Below, piece after piece: positions 41,752 through 50,762 of a stretch of 64,000 nucleotides of DNA. The number at the start of each line of letters is the position of its first letter. Position 1 is the stretch's first letter. Position numbers and translations under genes: made by a program. The notes beneath the pieces are model-generated. The model was given only the letters and a program-made list of their open reading frames with translations. It was not told the DNA's origin and did no database searches. Source of the DNA: Oscillibacter ruminantium GH1 (GTDB taxonomy: Bacteria; Bacillota; Clostridia; Oscillospirales; Oscillospiraceae); NCBI RefSeq assembly GCF_000307265.1, contig NZ_DF158898.1, positions 466,569 through 530,568 of the forward strand, in the 5' to 3' direction.

Positions 41752-42972
41752 TTAACTGCGGTAATCGCCGTTGATCTTGACGTAATCATAGGTCAGGTCA
41801 CAGCCCCACGCCTTGGCCTGCCCGTCGCCTTGATAGAAGCGGACAATGACAGTGATGTCGTGCTCCGTAAGAATGGCCTTGGCCAGTTCCTCGCTGAAGT
41901 CCGTTCCGAAGCCGTCCTTCATGACCTGCACTTCGCCTGCGGCGCTCTTGATGATGCAGTCCGCCCGGGTGGGGTCCACATCCGCGCCGGAATACCCGGC
42001 GGCAGCCATAATGCGGCCCCAGTTGGCATCCCGCCCGAAGACGGCGGCCTTGAACAGCATGGACCCGGCGATGGACTTTGCCACCAGACGCGCGTCGTGC
42101 TCCGAGGGGAGTCCGTAGGATTCGACTTCGATGAGATGGGTCGCGCCCTCGCCGTCGGAGGCGATCCGGCGGGTAATATCGATGCAGATGTACTCGATCA
42201 GCTCAGCTAAAGCCGCCTTGTCCTCCTCTGTTTTGATCTCCACGCCGGAGGCCCCGTTTGCCAGCAAGAAGATGGAGTCGTTGGTGGAGGTGTCGCCGTC
42301 TACCGTACACATATTGAAGCTCTTGTCCACTGCGGCAGTGAGCATTTTCTGCAGGTCCGCGGATTCCGCCTTGGCGTCGGTGGTAACATAAACCAGCATG
42401 GTCGCCATGTTGGGATGAATCATGCCGGACCCCTTAGCCATAGCCCCGATGCGGATGATGCCGCCGGAGAGCTTGAGTTCATAGGCGGATTCCTTTCGAA
42501 CAGTGTCGGTGGTCATGATGGCCCAAGCTGCGTCCGTGCCCTTTTCGGGCGCCATGTTGGGCACTACGCGGCGCACGCCATCCAGTACCTTCTCCACAGG
42601 GAGCCGCTGCCCGATGACGCCGGTGGAGCAGACAAACACCTCGTCCTCGCCCAGACCCAGCAGTTTCTCAGCCTCTGTTTCCACCAGCTTTGCGTCGCGG
42701 ATGCCCTGCTCGCCGGTGGCGGCGTTGGCGTTTCCGCTGTTGATGACGATAGCACGGGCCTTCCCCTTCTTCAAAATCTCCCGGTCAAGAATAACGGGGG
42801 CGGCGCAAAACTTGTTGGTGGTAAAGCAGGCCGCGCAGGAGGCAGGGAACTCTGAATACAGAACCGCAACGTCGGGCTTTTCCTTCTTGCGGCTCTTGAT
42901 GCCGGCGTAAACGGCGCCGGCTGTGTAGCCCTTAGGGGCGGTCACACCGCCCTCGATCACTTCATATGCCAT
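41752..42972 (-). CDS. argJ: Bifunctional glutamate N-acetyltransferase/ornithine acetyltransferase
   Basis: A 406-residue ArgJ. The self-cleavage site lies in KGSGMIHPNMATMLVY (Thr as nucleophile, about residue 190). NSGNANAATG and ICIDITRRIASDGEGATHLIEV are further family motifs. It recycles the acetyl group between acetylornithine and glutamate, so no separate argA or argE is needed. Both activities are likely in this group, though ornithine-only forms exist. Confidence 0.94.
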   Translation of the reverse strand: MAYEVIEGGVTAPKGYTAGAVYAGIKSRKKEKPDVAVLYSEFPASCAACFTTNKFCAAPVILDREILKKGKARAIVINSGNANAATGEQGIRDAKLVETEAEKLLGLGEDEVFVCSTGVIGQRLPVEKVLDGVRRVVPNMAPEKGTDAAWAIMTTDTVRKESAYELKLSGGIIRIGAMAKGSGMIHPNMATMLVYVTTDAKAESADLQKMLTAAVDKSFNMCTVDGDTSTNDSIFLLANGASGVEIKTEEDKAALAELIEYICIDITRRIASDGEGATHLIEVESYGLPSEHDARLVAKSIAGSMLFKAAVFGRDANWGRIMAAAGYSGADVDPTRADCIIKSAAGEVQVMKDGFGTDFSEELAKAILTEHDITVIVRFYQGDGQAKAWGCDLTYDYVKINGDYRS

Positions 42973-43068
42973 GTATTTGACTCCTCTCTGAATGTGATGG
43001 ATACTGAGACAGTGCCCTGCAATAAAGCCGCGTGGTGCATCGCGCGGCTACCGCCGGGCACCGTCGCT

Positions 43069-44142
43069 TTAGGGATACATCGGGGGAACCAGAAGCCCCG
43101 TAGTCTCAGGCAGGCCGCAGATCAGGTTCATATTCTGAATGGCCTGTCCGGCGGCTCCCTTGCCGATATTGTCGATCACAGAGCTGACGATCAGGCGGTG
43201 CGTGCGGTCGTCATAGGTCGGGGTCATGGCGCACAGGTTGGTGCCGTAAACCCACTTGGTTTGCACAGGCTGGTTGGCGGGGAAAACCATGACAAAGGGT
43301 TCATCTTTGTAGAAGTCGTCATACATCTTGAAGACCTCGTCGTTGGTGTAGTCCCGGTCCAGCGTGGCGTAGATGGTAACTTCGATGCCGCGCACCTGAG
43401 GAAGCAGGTGGGGCTGGAAATTGATGTACTGCCAAGTCTCCGGCTTCATCAGGTCCTTGCCGGTAATATAGGCGATATTCTGCTCGATCTCGGGAGTATG
43501 GCGATGAGTTCCACCCAGACCGTAGGCGCAGAAATTATTTTCAGCTTCGGTGAGCAGCTTGTTCAGCGCCGGACGGCGGCCCGCGCCGGTATAGCCGCTT
43601 TTGGAATCGATCACGATGGTGTTTTCCACCACATGACCGGTCTTCAGCATGGGCTGAAGGCCCAGTGTGGAGGCGGTAGGATAGCAGCCGGGGTTTGCAA
43701 TGAGGCTTTTGCCTTTGGCAAGGTCGCGCATAACCTCGGGAATGCAATAGATGGCGTCGTGGGTCATCTGGGGGTTGGGGTGCTTTGCGCCGTACCATTT
43801 TTCCCACACGTCTACATCGCGGAAACGAATGTCAGCGCCAATGTCGATGAGTTTTTTGCCCTCGGCTAAAACAATTTCCGCATACTGCGCCACCTCGCCG
43901 GAGGGCACGACAATGAACACAACGTCACTCTGCTGGGCCGTCAGACGGACGTTCTCCGGATTCAGTTCTACAATCTCCTTGTCATAGAACCCTCGCAATG
44001 CCGGGTGGGACTCCTGAATTTTAGACCCCACCGCAAACGTATCAAGCACGCTGACAAGATCGGCCTGAGGGTGATTGACCATCATTCTCAGGAGTTCCCC
44101 GCAGACGTACCCGGTGGCGCCGATAAATGAATAACGAACCAT
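43069..44142 (-). CDS. argC: N-acetyl-gamma-glutamyl-phosphate reductase
   Basis: A 357-residue ArgC. It begins VRYSFIGATGYVCGELLRMM, the NADP-binding motif. The catalytic Cys is in LIANPGCYPTASTLGLQP (about residue 149). GYTGAGRRP, HRHTPEIEQ and the C-terminal VSSVIDNIGKGAAGQAIQNMN are conserved. First gene of argCJBD. ATG 44142 with AAAGGAGG before it. Confidence 0.95.
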   Translation of the reverse strand: MVRYSFIGATGYVCGELLRMMVNHPQADLVSVLDTFAVGSKIQESHPALRGFYDKEIVELNPENVRLTAQQSDVVFIVVPSGEVAQYAEIVLAEGKKLIDIGADIRFRDVDVWEKWYGAKHPNPQMTHDAIYCIPEVMRDLAKGKSLIANPGCYPTASTLGLQPMLKTGHVVENTIVIDSKSGYTGAGRRPALNKLLTEAENNFCAYGLGGTHRHTPEIEQNIAYITGKDLMKPETWQYINFQPHLLPQVRGIEVTIYATLDRDYTNDEVFKMYDDFYKDEPFVMVFPANQPVQTKWVYGTNLCAMTPTYDDRTHRLIVSSVIDNIGKGAAGQAIQNMNLICGLPETTGLLVPPMYP

Positions 44143-44235
44143 GACATTTCCTCCTTTTTTATCTTGCCGGAATCGTTGATGCGATTGCAGCCAATATATT
44201 GGAAAATCGCACAATGAAAGTTGAAATCCCTTGAG

Positions 44236-44250
44236 AACTATTGTATAGTT
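44236..44250. promoter_or_regulatory. LysR-type dyad between argC and the LysR gene
   Basis: AACTAT-TGT-ATAGTT is a perfect 6-3-6 dyad in the divergent promoter region, a likely binding site of the adjacent LysR protein. Confidence 0.5.
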
Positions 44251-44332
44251 TTGTTAAGAAATAGAAAAGCGAATAAATTTCTTGATAAGAATTCCAAAAT
44301 GGAATGTCTAAAAAGGGGTTGAACGGCACTTT

Positions 44333-45226
44333 ATGAGCATTCGTAAGTACATCGCCTATCTCCGTACGATTGAGACTGGAAGCATCACGCAGGCGGCAAA
44401 CGAACTAGGCTACACACAGTCCGCCGTGAGCAAAATGATTTCCGATTTGGAGAGCGAGTGGCAGATCACGCTGCTTACTCGGAACCACACGGGCATCGAA
44501 ATTACTTCAGAGGGGCAGGAGCTTCTACCGTCACTGCATGAAATTGTAAAAAATTATATGGATCTGAAATTTGCGGTTTCCGAGCTTCACGGTGTCCAAT
44601 CGGGACTTTTGCGGCTGGGTTGCTTCACAAGTCTTGCCACAAGTGCTCTCCCGTTGGTGCTGCGCCCATTTCACGAGAAGTATCCCAACATTGGAATTCA
44701 GCTTTTTAACGGGGAATATAACGAAATCTCCGACTGGCTCCGCCGTGGCATGATCGACTGCGGCTTTCTCGCCTTGCCCACTTCCAACAATTTTGAGACA
44801 ACCTATCTCTTTCAGGACTCTTTAGTGGCGGTGCTTCCGCCCGAGCATCCAATGGTACATCAACCGTGCTATCCGGTGAGCCGTCTACCGTTTGAAAGTT
44901 TCGTAAAGCTCAAGGAACTTCAGGATTATGAGATTAACCGATTTCTGGATCACCTCGCCACCTGTCCCAAAACCACATACGAGGTAACGGGAGACGTGGC
45001 CCTGCTGGCAATGGTGGAGTGCGGACTGGGCATGAGCATTGTCCACGATCTGATTCTCCGCCCCATGCGCTACCACATTGTCCGACTTCCACTGGACATC
45101 ACTCAGTTTCGTGAGGTAGGCATCGCCGTGAAACGAGGCAGTACGCCCTCGGCAGTGACGCATCTGTTTATCGATCATGTGATCTCCCGTATGAAGAACT
45201 CCACATTTTTGGAGGGAATGCACTAA
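44333..45226 (+). CDS. LysR-family transcriptional regulator
   Basis: A 297-residue LTTR. N-terminal winged helix (residues about 3-60) reads IAYLRTIETGSITQAANELGYTQSAVSKMISDLE, followed by an effector domain beginning SGLLRLGCFTSLATSALP. It is transcribed divergently from argCJBD and shares a promoter gap of 190 bases with a dyad, so it may regulate arginine synthesis or the gene itself. Its ligand is unknown; an amino acid of the arginine pathway is a fair guess. Confidence 0.88.
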   Translation: MSIRKYIAYLRTIETGSITQAANELGYTQSAVSKMISDLESEWQITLLTRNHTGIEITSEGQELLPSLHEIVKNYMDLKFAVSELHGVQSGLLRLGCFTSLATSALPLVLRPFHEKYPNIGIQLFNGEYNEISDWLRRGMIDCGFLALPTSNNFETTYLFQDSLVAVLPPEHPMVHQPCYPVSRLPFESFVKLKELQDYEINRFLDHLATCPKTTYEVTGDVALLAMVECGLGMSIVHDLILRPMRYHIVRLPLDITQFREVGIAVKRGSTPSAVTHLFIDHVISRMKNSTFLEGMH

Positions 45227-45335
45227 GAGCATGGAATTTCAAGGGGATGTTCTGCACAGAGCCGCCGGGTGGTTTCCTTGCGGCAGCGCTTAACAGCTCT
45301 CAATTTAAACCGTTAAACCCTTTTAACTTTTGAAA
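45227..45335. other. Spacer after lysR
   Basis: No gene is visible between the lysR stop and its terminator. Confidence 0.4.
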
Positions 45336-45386
45336 ACAAGGCTGTCATCCCTCTTGTAGGAACGCCGACAGCCTTGTCTTCATTTT
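45336..45386 (+). terminator. Terminator of lysR
   Basis: ACAAGGCTGTC pairs with GACAGCCTTGT (45336-45346 and 45367-45377), then CTTCATTTT. Confidence 0.75.
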
Positions 45387-45548
45387 CCGCTCAGAAATCA
45401 TTGATGCAAAACGTGGGGAGAAATTTATAGAGATGAGATTAGTCAAGTCTGGGGCGCATCAAGTTCTATGCGAAAATTGATTTGCAACCTTTAAGAGTAT
45501 GGAAACTGTCCATAATGACAATTAATGAGTCGGCAGGCTAAATGCGCC

Positions 45549-45587
45549 AAACCGCCATGCCGAGATGTATCCTCAGCATGGCGGTTT
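45549..45587. terminator. Intergenic hairpin
   Basis: AAACCGCCATGC pairs with GCATGGCGGTTT across a 15-base loop. No gene is seen directly before it. Confidence 0.5.
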
Positions 45588-45679
45588 CATTGCTATTTAA
45601 AATCTACCTACTACACCTTTTGCCCCTGTACGCTCAAAGCACAGTTTGTTCCTTTCTACGTTTCCTTGCCATGAGTTAA

Positions 45680-45841
45680 CGTCTCACTCTCGGACACGAA
45701 TCTCTGGATATCACCATGAAAATCTACGTTCATGACTGCGAGGCGCAAGTCCAGCTGTTCACTTTTAAGAAAGTACACCGAGCCATGGTATCCAAATGGA
45801 CCCAATCTTTCCCCCGCTTTCTACTACATTCCCCATTGTAA
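45680..45841 (+). pseudogene. 3' remnant of a tyrosine recombinase (integrase)
   Basis: A 53-codon open stretch starting RLTLGHESLDITMKIYVHDC. The pattern LGHxSxxxTMxIYxH is the C-terminal signature of phage-type integrases, with the catalytic His and Tyr both present. An in-frame TAA lies just before, and no catalytic domain is found upstream, so only the end of the gene is left. Its stop lies about 100 bases from the 3' end of tRNA-Arg, where such integrases normally sit. Confidence 0.7.
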
Positions 45842-45899
45842 AACGTGGTGCAAACCATTAAAACACAACGATTTGTGATTGTCGCTTTGTGCAGACAAA

Positions 45900-45943
45900 A
45901 AGAAGAACCCCTTGAAACCGTTGAGTTTCAAGGGGTTCTTCTT
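45900..45943 (-). terminator. Terminator of tRNA-Arg
   Basis: A 19-bp perfect stem (AAGAAGAACCCCTTGAAAC with its complement) followed on the minus strand by TTTTTG. It begins right at the CCA end. Confidence 0.85.
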
Positions 45944-46019
45944 GGTACGCCCGGCTGGATTCGAACCAGTGGCCTTTAGAGTCGGAGTCTAACGCTCTAT
46001 CCAACTGAGCTACGGGCGC
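45943..46019 (-). tRNA. tRNA-Arg (anticodon CCG)
   Basis: Minus-strand cloverleaf of 77 bases. Acceptor GCGCCCG pairs with CGGGCGT; D-arm GCTCAGTTGGATAGAGC; anticodon stem TTAGA/TCTAA with loop CTCCGAC, so the anticodon is CCG; T-arm with GGTTCGAATCC; CCA is encoded. A TATACT promoter element lies about 40 bases upstream. Confidence 0.95.
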
Positions 46020-46131
46020 AGATATCTCTGTTCTAGGACATGCTGAACAGTAAAAATTAGTATAACAGGAAAGTGGTAAAAAGTAAACCCCTATCGAAAA
46101 AATATTTTTGGAAAAAAGATTGTTAAAAAAA

Positions 46132-46183
46132 TTGACAATATGGCCGTTTTGGTCTAAACTAAGATTTGAGAAATATTTAACAA
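46132..46183 (+). promoter_or_regulatory. rex promoter and Rex operator
   Basis: TTGACA (46132-46137), 17-base spacer, TAAACT (46155-46160). Directly after lies TTGAGAAATATTTAACAA (46166-46183), close to the Rex consensus TTGTGAA-N4-TTCACAA. A second Rex-like half array, TTGTTAA-N5-TTGACAA, overlaps the -35. Confidence 0.75.
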
Positions 46184-46207
46184 GTGCTGTCAAAGGAGTG
46201 AGTCCGC

Positions 46208-46837
46208 TTGAAAAAAGAAAACATCTCCGATGCCGTGATACGGCGTCTTCCCCGATATTACCGCCAGCTGAACAGTCTATTCAACAGCGGTGTTGTGCGC
46301 ATTTCATCCCACTCGCTGGGACAGGAAATGAATATCACCGCTTCTCAGATTCGGCAGGATTTCAGCTGCTTCGGCGAGTTTGGCCAGCAGGGTTACGGTT
46401 ACAACGTTGAAGAACTGCGCACGGAAATCGGCCATATTCTCGGCGTGGACAAAAATCACCACCTCATTATGATCGGCGCGGGAAATCTGGGCCACGCTCT
46501 TTTGCAAAACTTTCCCTTCTCCCAGACAGGGTTTACGGTGGACGCCGCTTTTGACGTGTCCCCTACTGTTGTGGGAACGGCTATCAACGGCGTGCCCATC
46601 CGCTCCATGGACGAACTGGACGATTTCATCCGTGCTCACACGGTGGATGTGGTGTCGCTGACCATCCCCCAGCATGTGGCGCAGGAGGTGGCCGATCATT
46701 TGATTGCCTTGGGCATTCGGGGCTTCTGGAATTTCACCAATATTGAGCTGTCCAGTTCCGATCCTACCGTCCAATTTGAAAACATTCACTTTGCGGACAG
46801 CTTGCTGACCCTGAGCTACCGCATTGCAAATCTCTGA
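46208..46837 (+). CDS. rex: Redox-sensing transcriptional repressor Rex
   Basis: A 209-residue Rex. N-terminal winged helix (SDAVIRRLPRYYRQLNSLFNSG, then SSHSLGQEMNITASQIRQDFSCFGEFGQQGYGY) and a Rossmann domain with IMIGAGNLGHALLQNF that reads the NADH/NAD+ ratio. The C-terminal domain-swap helix ends VQFENIHFADSLLTLSYRI. It represses fermentation genes when NADH is low. Translation starts at TTG 46208 after AAAGGAGTG. Rex operators over its own promoter suggest autoregulation. Confidence 0.95.
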   Translation: MKKENISDAVIRRLPRYYRQLNSLFNSGVVRISSHSLGQEMNITASQIRQDFSCFGEFGQQGYGYNVEELRTEIGHILGVDKNHHLIMIGAGNLGHALLQNFPFSQTGFTVDAAFDVSPTVVGTAINGVPIRSMDELDDFIRAHTVDVVSLTIPQHVAQEVADHLIALGIRGFWNFTNIELSSSDPTVQFENIHFADSLLTLSYRIANL

Positions 46838-46870
46838 GTTTTCTTTTTTGAACGCCTGAAAGGAGTTTCT

Positions 46871-47938
46871 ATGAAAAAACGGGCGCTGCTCCCCGCGCTC
46901 TTTTTATTGCTGTCCGGCGCGTGTATTTACTACGCTGCCGCCGCTGGCGGCAGTTCCAGTGATCCACTGATCTCCCTCTCCTATTTAAATGGTACTTTTA
47001 CAAATACGGTTCAGCAACAGGTGGCCGCGCTGAAATCCGGCGCGCCAGTTTCCAGTTCCTCCAACGCGGACACTTGGACGGAGACTCGCTTGAAATCCGG
47101 CGATGTACTCTCCGGCTCCACCGGCACCTGTGTGCTTCCGCTGGCGGGCAGTATGTCCGTCTCCTTTTCCTCAGGTGCGGTGGTGGATGTCTCTTCCGGT
47201 ACGGAAATTCTATCCGGTTCCGCTCTGACCGCCCGACATCGCTATCTGGTGGCAGAGAGCACCACGGCGACCTTCACGGTGGCTGGTAAAACGGCGGTGC
47301 TGGACTATCAGGGGCCTTACAGCCTGTCCTATTCCGCCGCCACGGATTACAACGCGATGGCAGCAGCGCTGAAAAACATTCACCTGTTTCGCGGCAGTCT
47401 CACCGGATACGGCAGCGGCTTTGATCTTGAGGTATCCCCCACCCGGCTGCAGGCTCTCATTATGTTCATTCGTCTGCTGGGCGAAGAGAACGAGGCTTTG
47501 GCCTATACCGAAACCACACCCTTCACCGATATTGCACCCGGGTCCGAACCGGCGCGGTATGTCGGCTACGCATACAGCAAGGGCTATACCAACGGCTATA
47601 CGAAAACGACGTTCCGTCCCAGCCAAAAGGTAAACGCCTATCAGTATGTGGAGTTCGTGCTGCGCGCCTTGGGATACAGCAATACCGGTACCACAGACCT
47701 CACTGGGACGCTGGATCGGGCGGTAAGCTCCGGGGTCTTGACCGCCGGAGAGTCCGCCATGCTTGCCCGAGACACATTTTTGCGGGCGGAGCTGGTCTAC
47801 ATCTCCTGGTACTCGCTGGACGCTCAAGTTTCCAGCACAGGGCAGACTCTGCGCCAGTCGCTTCTGTCCAAAGGGATCTTTACCGAGTCCGAAAATCTTT
47901 CTGCAACAGCGCTTATTTCCGGCCCACGGATTTCGTAA
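46871..47938 (+). CDS. Secreted protein with S-layer homology domain
   Basis: A 355-residue exported protein: basic start and hydrophobic signal peptide (residues 1-24), a Ser/Thr-rich middle with beta-rich repeats (about 60-160) resembling a FecR-like fold, and S-layer homology repeats toward the C-terminus (about 215-270: FTDIAPGSEPARYVGYAYSKGYTNGYTKTTFRP). SLH domains bind pyruvylated wall polymers, so the protein is likely fixed to the cell wall. It lies 33 bases after rex with GAAAGGAG before its ATG and could be cotranscribed with it. Function of the middle part unknown. Confidence 0.75.
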   Translation: MKKRALLPALFLLLSGACIYYAAAAGGSSSDPLISLSYLNGTFTNTVQQQVAALKSGAPVSSSSNADTWTETRLKSGDVLSGSTGTCVLPLAGSMSVSFSSGAVVDVSSGTEILSGSALTARHRYLVAESTTATFTVAGKTAVLDYQGPYSLSYSAATDYNAMAAALKNIHLFRGSLTGYGSGFDLEVSPTRLQALIMFIRLLGEENEALAYTETTPFTDIAPGSEPARYVGYAYSKGYTNGYTKTTFRPSQKVNAYQYVEFVLRALGYSNTGTTDLTGTLDRAVSSGVLTAGESAMLARDTFLRAELVYISWYSLDAQVSSTGQTLRQSLLSKGIFTESENLSATALISGPRIS

Positions 47939-48013
47939 CACCTGCACGGGACCCGCATACTATGGATTGAGGCTGATGCACGGTCGGTCTACGATTTCAT
48001 AGGAGGTCCCATT

Positions 48014-48229
48014 ATGTGCTGTAACAACAACAACGGTTTCTTTGGTGGCGGCAGCTGCTGCTGGATCATTATCCTCATCATCCTGTTCTGCTGCTGTGGC
48101 AACGGCGGCTGGGGTGGCAATTGGGGTGGCTGCGAGTGCGGCTGCAACAACAACTGCGGATGCAACAACAACTGTGGCTGCGGCTGCGGTTGCGGAAACA
48201 ACTGCCCGCCTCCCTCTCCCTGCTGCTAA
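48014..48229 (+). CDS. Cys/Gly/Asn-rich small protein with hydrophobic core
   Basis: A 71-residue protein made of four simple parts: MCCNNNNGFFGGGSCC, a hydrophobic stretch (WIIILIILFCCC), a Gly/Trp segment (GNGGWGGNWGGC), and Cys-Gly-Asn repeats (ECGCNNNCGCNNNCGCGCGCG) ending PPPSPCC. Twenty cysteines are present. AGGAGG stands before the ATG and a strong terminator follows, so it is a genuine gene. Such proteins are annotated in Clostridia as high-cysteine, chorion-like proteins of unknown role; spore coat or metal binding is possible. Confidence 0.75.
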   Translation: MCCNNNNGFFGGGSCCWIIILIILFCCCGNGGWGGNWGGCECGCNNNCGCNNNCGCGCGCGNNCPPPSPCC

Positions 48230-48267
48230 CAAATAATCGCGCAAACCTTTCATAACGTGTCCCACAG

Positions 48268-48299
48268 CCCCCGCGCCTATGGCGCGGGGGTTACTTTTT
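48268..48299 (+). terminator. Terminator of the Cys/Gly-rich gene
   Basis: CCCCCGCGCC-TAT-GGCGCGGGGG, a perfect 10-bp stem, then TTACTTTTT. Confidence 0.9.
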
Positions 48300-48312
48300 C
48301 GGGCCCTTTAGC

Positions 48313-48341
48313 TTGACACCGGCTCTTTGCCGTGCTACGTT
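48313..48341 (+). promoter_or_regulatory. Promoter of nrdDG
   Basis: TTGACA (48313-48318), 17-base spacer, TACGTT (48336-48341), about 85 bases before nrdD. Confidence 0.6.
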
Positions 48342-48425
48342 TAGGAAAGAATTGAAAATTTTTAACAGAACGATAAAGGCCGCTGCATGGCACGCGCCTG
48401 ATTCCGAAAAACAGGAGGAATCCCT

Positions 48426-50762
48426 ATGAGTAGCAAGTCCATCAAAAAACGGGATGGCCGCATTGTCGCATTCGATCAACGTAAAATCTCCACTGCCATT
48501 CTCAAGGCATTTGACGCTGCTTATCAGCCAAACATGGCGGGGATTGCGGAGCGGCTGGCCATAAAGGTGTCTTCAATTCTGGAAGTTGAGGGCGCAGAAC
48601 TGCCCGAGGTGGAACACGTTCAGGATCTGGTCGAGTTGGTGCTGATGGAGGAGGACTATCCTGCGGCCGCCAAGGCCTATATTCTCTACCGCAGTGAACG
48701 GGCACGGGCACGGGCGCTGGGAGAGCGGCTGAAGAAAATTTACGAGGGTATCACTTGGTCTTCTGCCAAGACCTCCGACTGGAAGCGGGAAAACGCCAAT
48801 ATCAACGGTGATACCGCAATGGGGAACCTTTTAAAATACGGAAGTGAGAGTGCTAAGGCTTACTTTCAAGCATACGTCCTGAAGCCGGAGTTTGCCGCAG
48901 CCCATGCCGCCGGAGACATTCACATCCACGATCTGGACTTTTACACCTTTACCACCACCTGCACTCAGATCGACATTTTGAAACTGTTCCACGGCGGCTT
49001 TTCCGGCACGCTGGGGCACCTGCGGGAACCCAACGATATCTCCACCTATTCCGCACTGGCCTGCATTGCGCTGCAATCCAATCAGAATGACCAGCACGGA
49101 GGACAGTCCATTGCCAACTTTGACTATGGCATGGCTGAGGGCGTACGTAAAACCTTTGTGAAGCGCTACCGGGAAAATCTGGCCCGAGCGATAGAGTTAA
49201 ACTTGAGTGACGCAGACGCAGAAGATGCGGTAAAGTCCTTGTCCGCAAAGATTGTAAGGGAATCCGGCTTAACACCATCTCTGGAGGGTGACGGCGCTTA
49301 TCTGGCTCTGGAGCGGTCTGCGCTGTCGGCGCGGTATGGCATCTCAGAACAGCAGGCCGCTGCGTTTCAGTCTTTTGCCCATCGGCATGCAAAATCTGAG
49401 ACAGAGCGGGCCACTTACCAGGCCATGGAGTCGCTGCTCCACAATCTGAACACTATGGAATCCCGAGCGGGGGCGCAGGTTCCCTTCTCCTCTTTAAATT
49501 ACGGCATGGATACCTCGCCAGAAGGGCGTATGGCGGTTAAAAATCTGCTGCTGGCCACGGAAGCAGGTCTGGGCGGCGGTGAAACACCCATCTTCCCCAT
49601 CCAGATTTTCCGCGTAAAGGACGGTGTCAATTTCAATCCCGGAGAGCCAAACTATGATTTGTTCAAGCTGGCCTGCCGTTGTTCTGCAAAGCGTTTGTTT
49701 CCCAATTTTATATTTCAGGACGCGCCCTTCAACCTCCCCTACTACCAGCCGGGACACCCGGAGACAGAAATTGCCACCATGGGCTGCCGGACGCGGGTGG
49801 TTACAAACGTCCATGATCCCGACCGGGCAATCACCTATCAGCGGGGCAACCTGAGTTTCACGTCCATCAACCTGCCCCGGCTGGCTATTGAAGCTCACGG
49901 TGATCTGGACGCATTCTATGCAGGATTGGACCGAATGCTGGACCTATGTGTGGCGCAGCTTTTGGAGAGATTTGAGATTCAAAGCCACCGTCTGGCTCGG
50001 AATTTTCCATTTCTTATGGGGCAAGGCGTTTGGCTTGACAGTGATTGTTTAAAGCCGGGTGACGAGGTTCGCGAGGTGCTGAAGCATGGAACACTGTCCA
50101 TTGGATTCATTGGCCTTGCGGAGGCATTGGTGGCACTCACCGGAGAGCACCACGGGCAAAGCGAGGAGAGCCAGACGCTTGGTCTTGCGATCATCAGCCG
50201 CATGAGGGCGCGGACGGATGCGGAAACCGAGAAGCAAACGTTAAATTTTTCCCTGCTGGCCACCCCGGCAGAGGGTCTGGCAGGCCGTTTCGCGAAAATA
50301 GATCAGGAGCGATACGGCATTTTGCCGGGAATCACCGACCGGGCTTACTACACCAACAGCTTCCATATCCCTGTTTACTTCCCCATCAGCGCATGGAATA
50401 AGATTCGTTTGGAGGCTCCCTATCACGCCTTGACCAATGGCGGCCATATCAGCTATGTGGAGGTGGACGGCGACCCGGCGCAAAACCCGGAGGCGTTTGA
50501 AAAGCTCATTCGGTATATGAAAAAGTGCGGCATCGGGTACGGTTCCATTAACCACGCAGTCGATCACGACCCAGCTTGCGGTTACACCGGCATCATTCAG
50601 GATGTCTGCCCCGGCTGTGGCCGGGCGGAGGCGGACGGTCGCTCCTTTGAGCGAGTTCGCCGTATCACTGGATATCTGGTTGGAACGCTGGACCGCTTCA
50701 ACAACGCCAAGCGTGCCGAGGAGGCTGACCGTGTAAAGCACGGGCTGGACGATGAACACTGA
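48426..50762 (+). CDS. nrdD: Anaerobic ribonucleoside-triphosphate reductase
   Basis: A 778-residue class III reductase. The N-terminal ATP cone (residues about 3-90, KKRDGRIVAFDQRKISTAI) gives allosteric control. The catalytic barrel follows, with HIHDLDFYTFTTTCTQID and the conserved Cys region TMGCRTRV. The Zn-type CPGCG motif and the glycyl-radical loop RRITGYLVGTL (Gly near residue 748) are at the C-terminus. It makes dNTPs without oxygen and needs NrdG for radical formation; nrdG overlaps its 3' end by 11 bases. Confidence 0.96.
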   Translation: MSSKSIKKRDGRIVAFDQRKISTAILKAFDAAYQPNMAGIAERLAIKVSSILEVEGAELPEVEHVQDLVELVLMEEDYPAAAKAYILYRSERARARALGERLKKIYEGITWSSAKTSDWKRENANINGDTAMGNLLKYGSESAKAYFQAYVLKPEFAAAHAAGDIHIHDLDFYTFTTTCTQIDILKLFHGGFSGTLGHLREPNDISTYSALACIALQSNQNDQHGGQSIANFDYGMAEGVRKTFVKRYRENLARAIELNLSDADAEDAVKSLSAKIVRESGLTPSLEGDGAYLALERSALSARYGISEQQAAAFQSFAHRHAKSETERATYQAMESLLHNLNTMESRAGAQVPFSSLNYGMDTSPEGRMAVKNLLLATEAGLGGGETPIFPIQIFRVKDGVNFNPGEPNYDLFKLACRCSAKRLFPNFIFQDAPFNLPYYQPGHPETEIATMGCRTRVVTNVHDPDRAITYQRGNLSFTSINLPRLAIEAHGDLDAFYAGLDRMLDLCVAQLLERFEIQSHRLARNFPFLMGQGVWLDSDCLKPGDEVREVLKHGTLSIGFIGLAEALVALTGEHHGQSEESQTLGLAIISRMRARTDAETEKQTLNFSLLATPAEGLAGRFAKIDQERYGILPGITDRAYYTNSFHIPVYFPISAWNKIRLEAPYHALTNGGHISYVEVDGDPAQNPEAFEKLIRYMKKCGIGYGSINHAVDHDPACGYTGIIQDVCPGCGRAEADGRSFERVRRITGYLVGTLDRFNNAKRAEEADRVKHGLDDEH

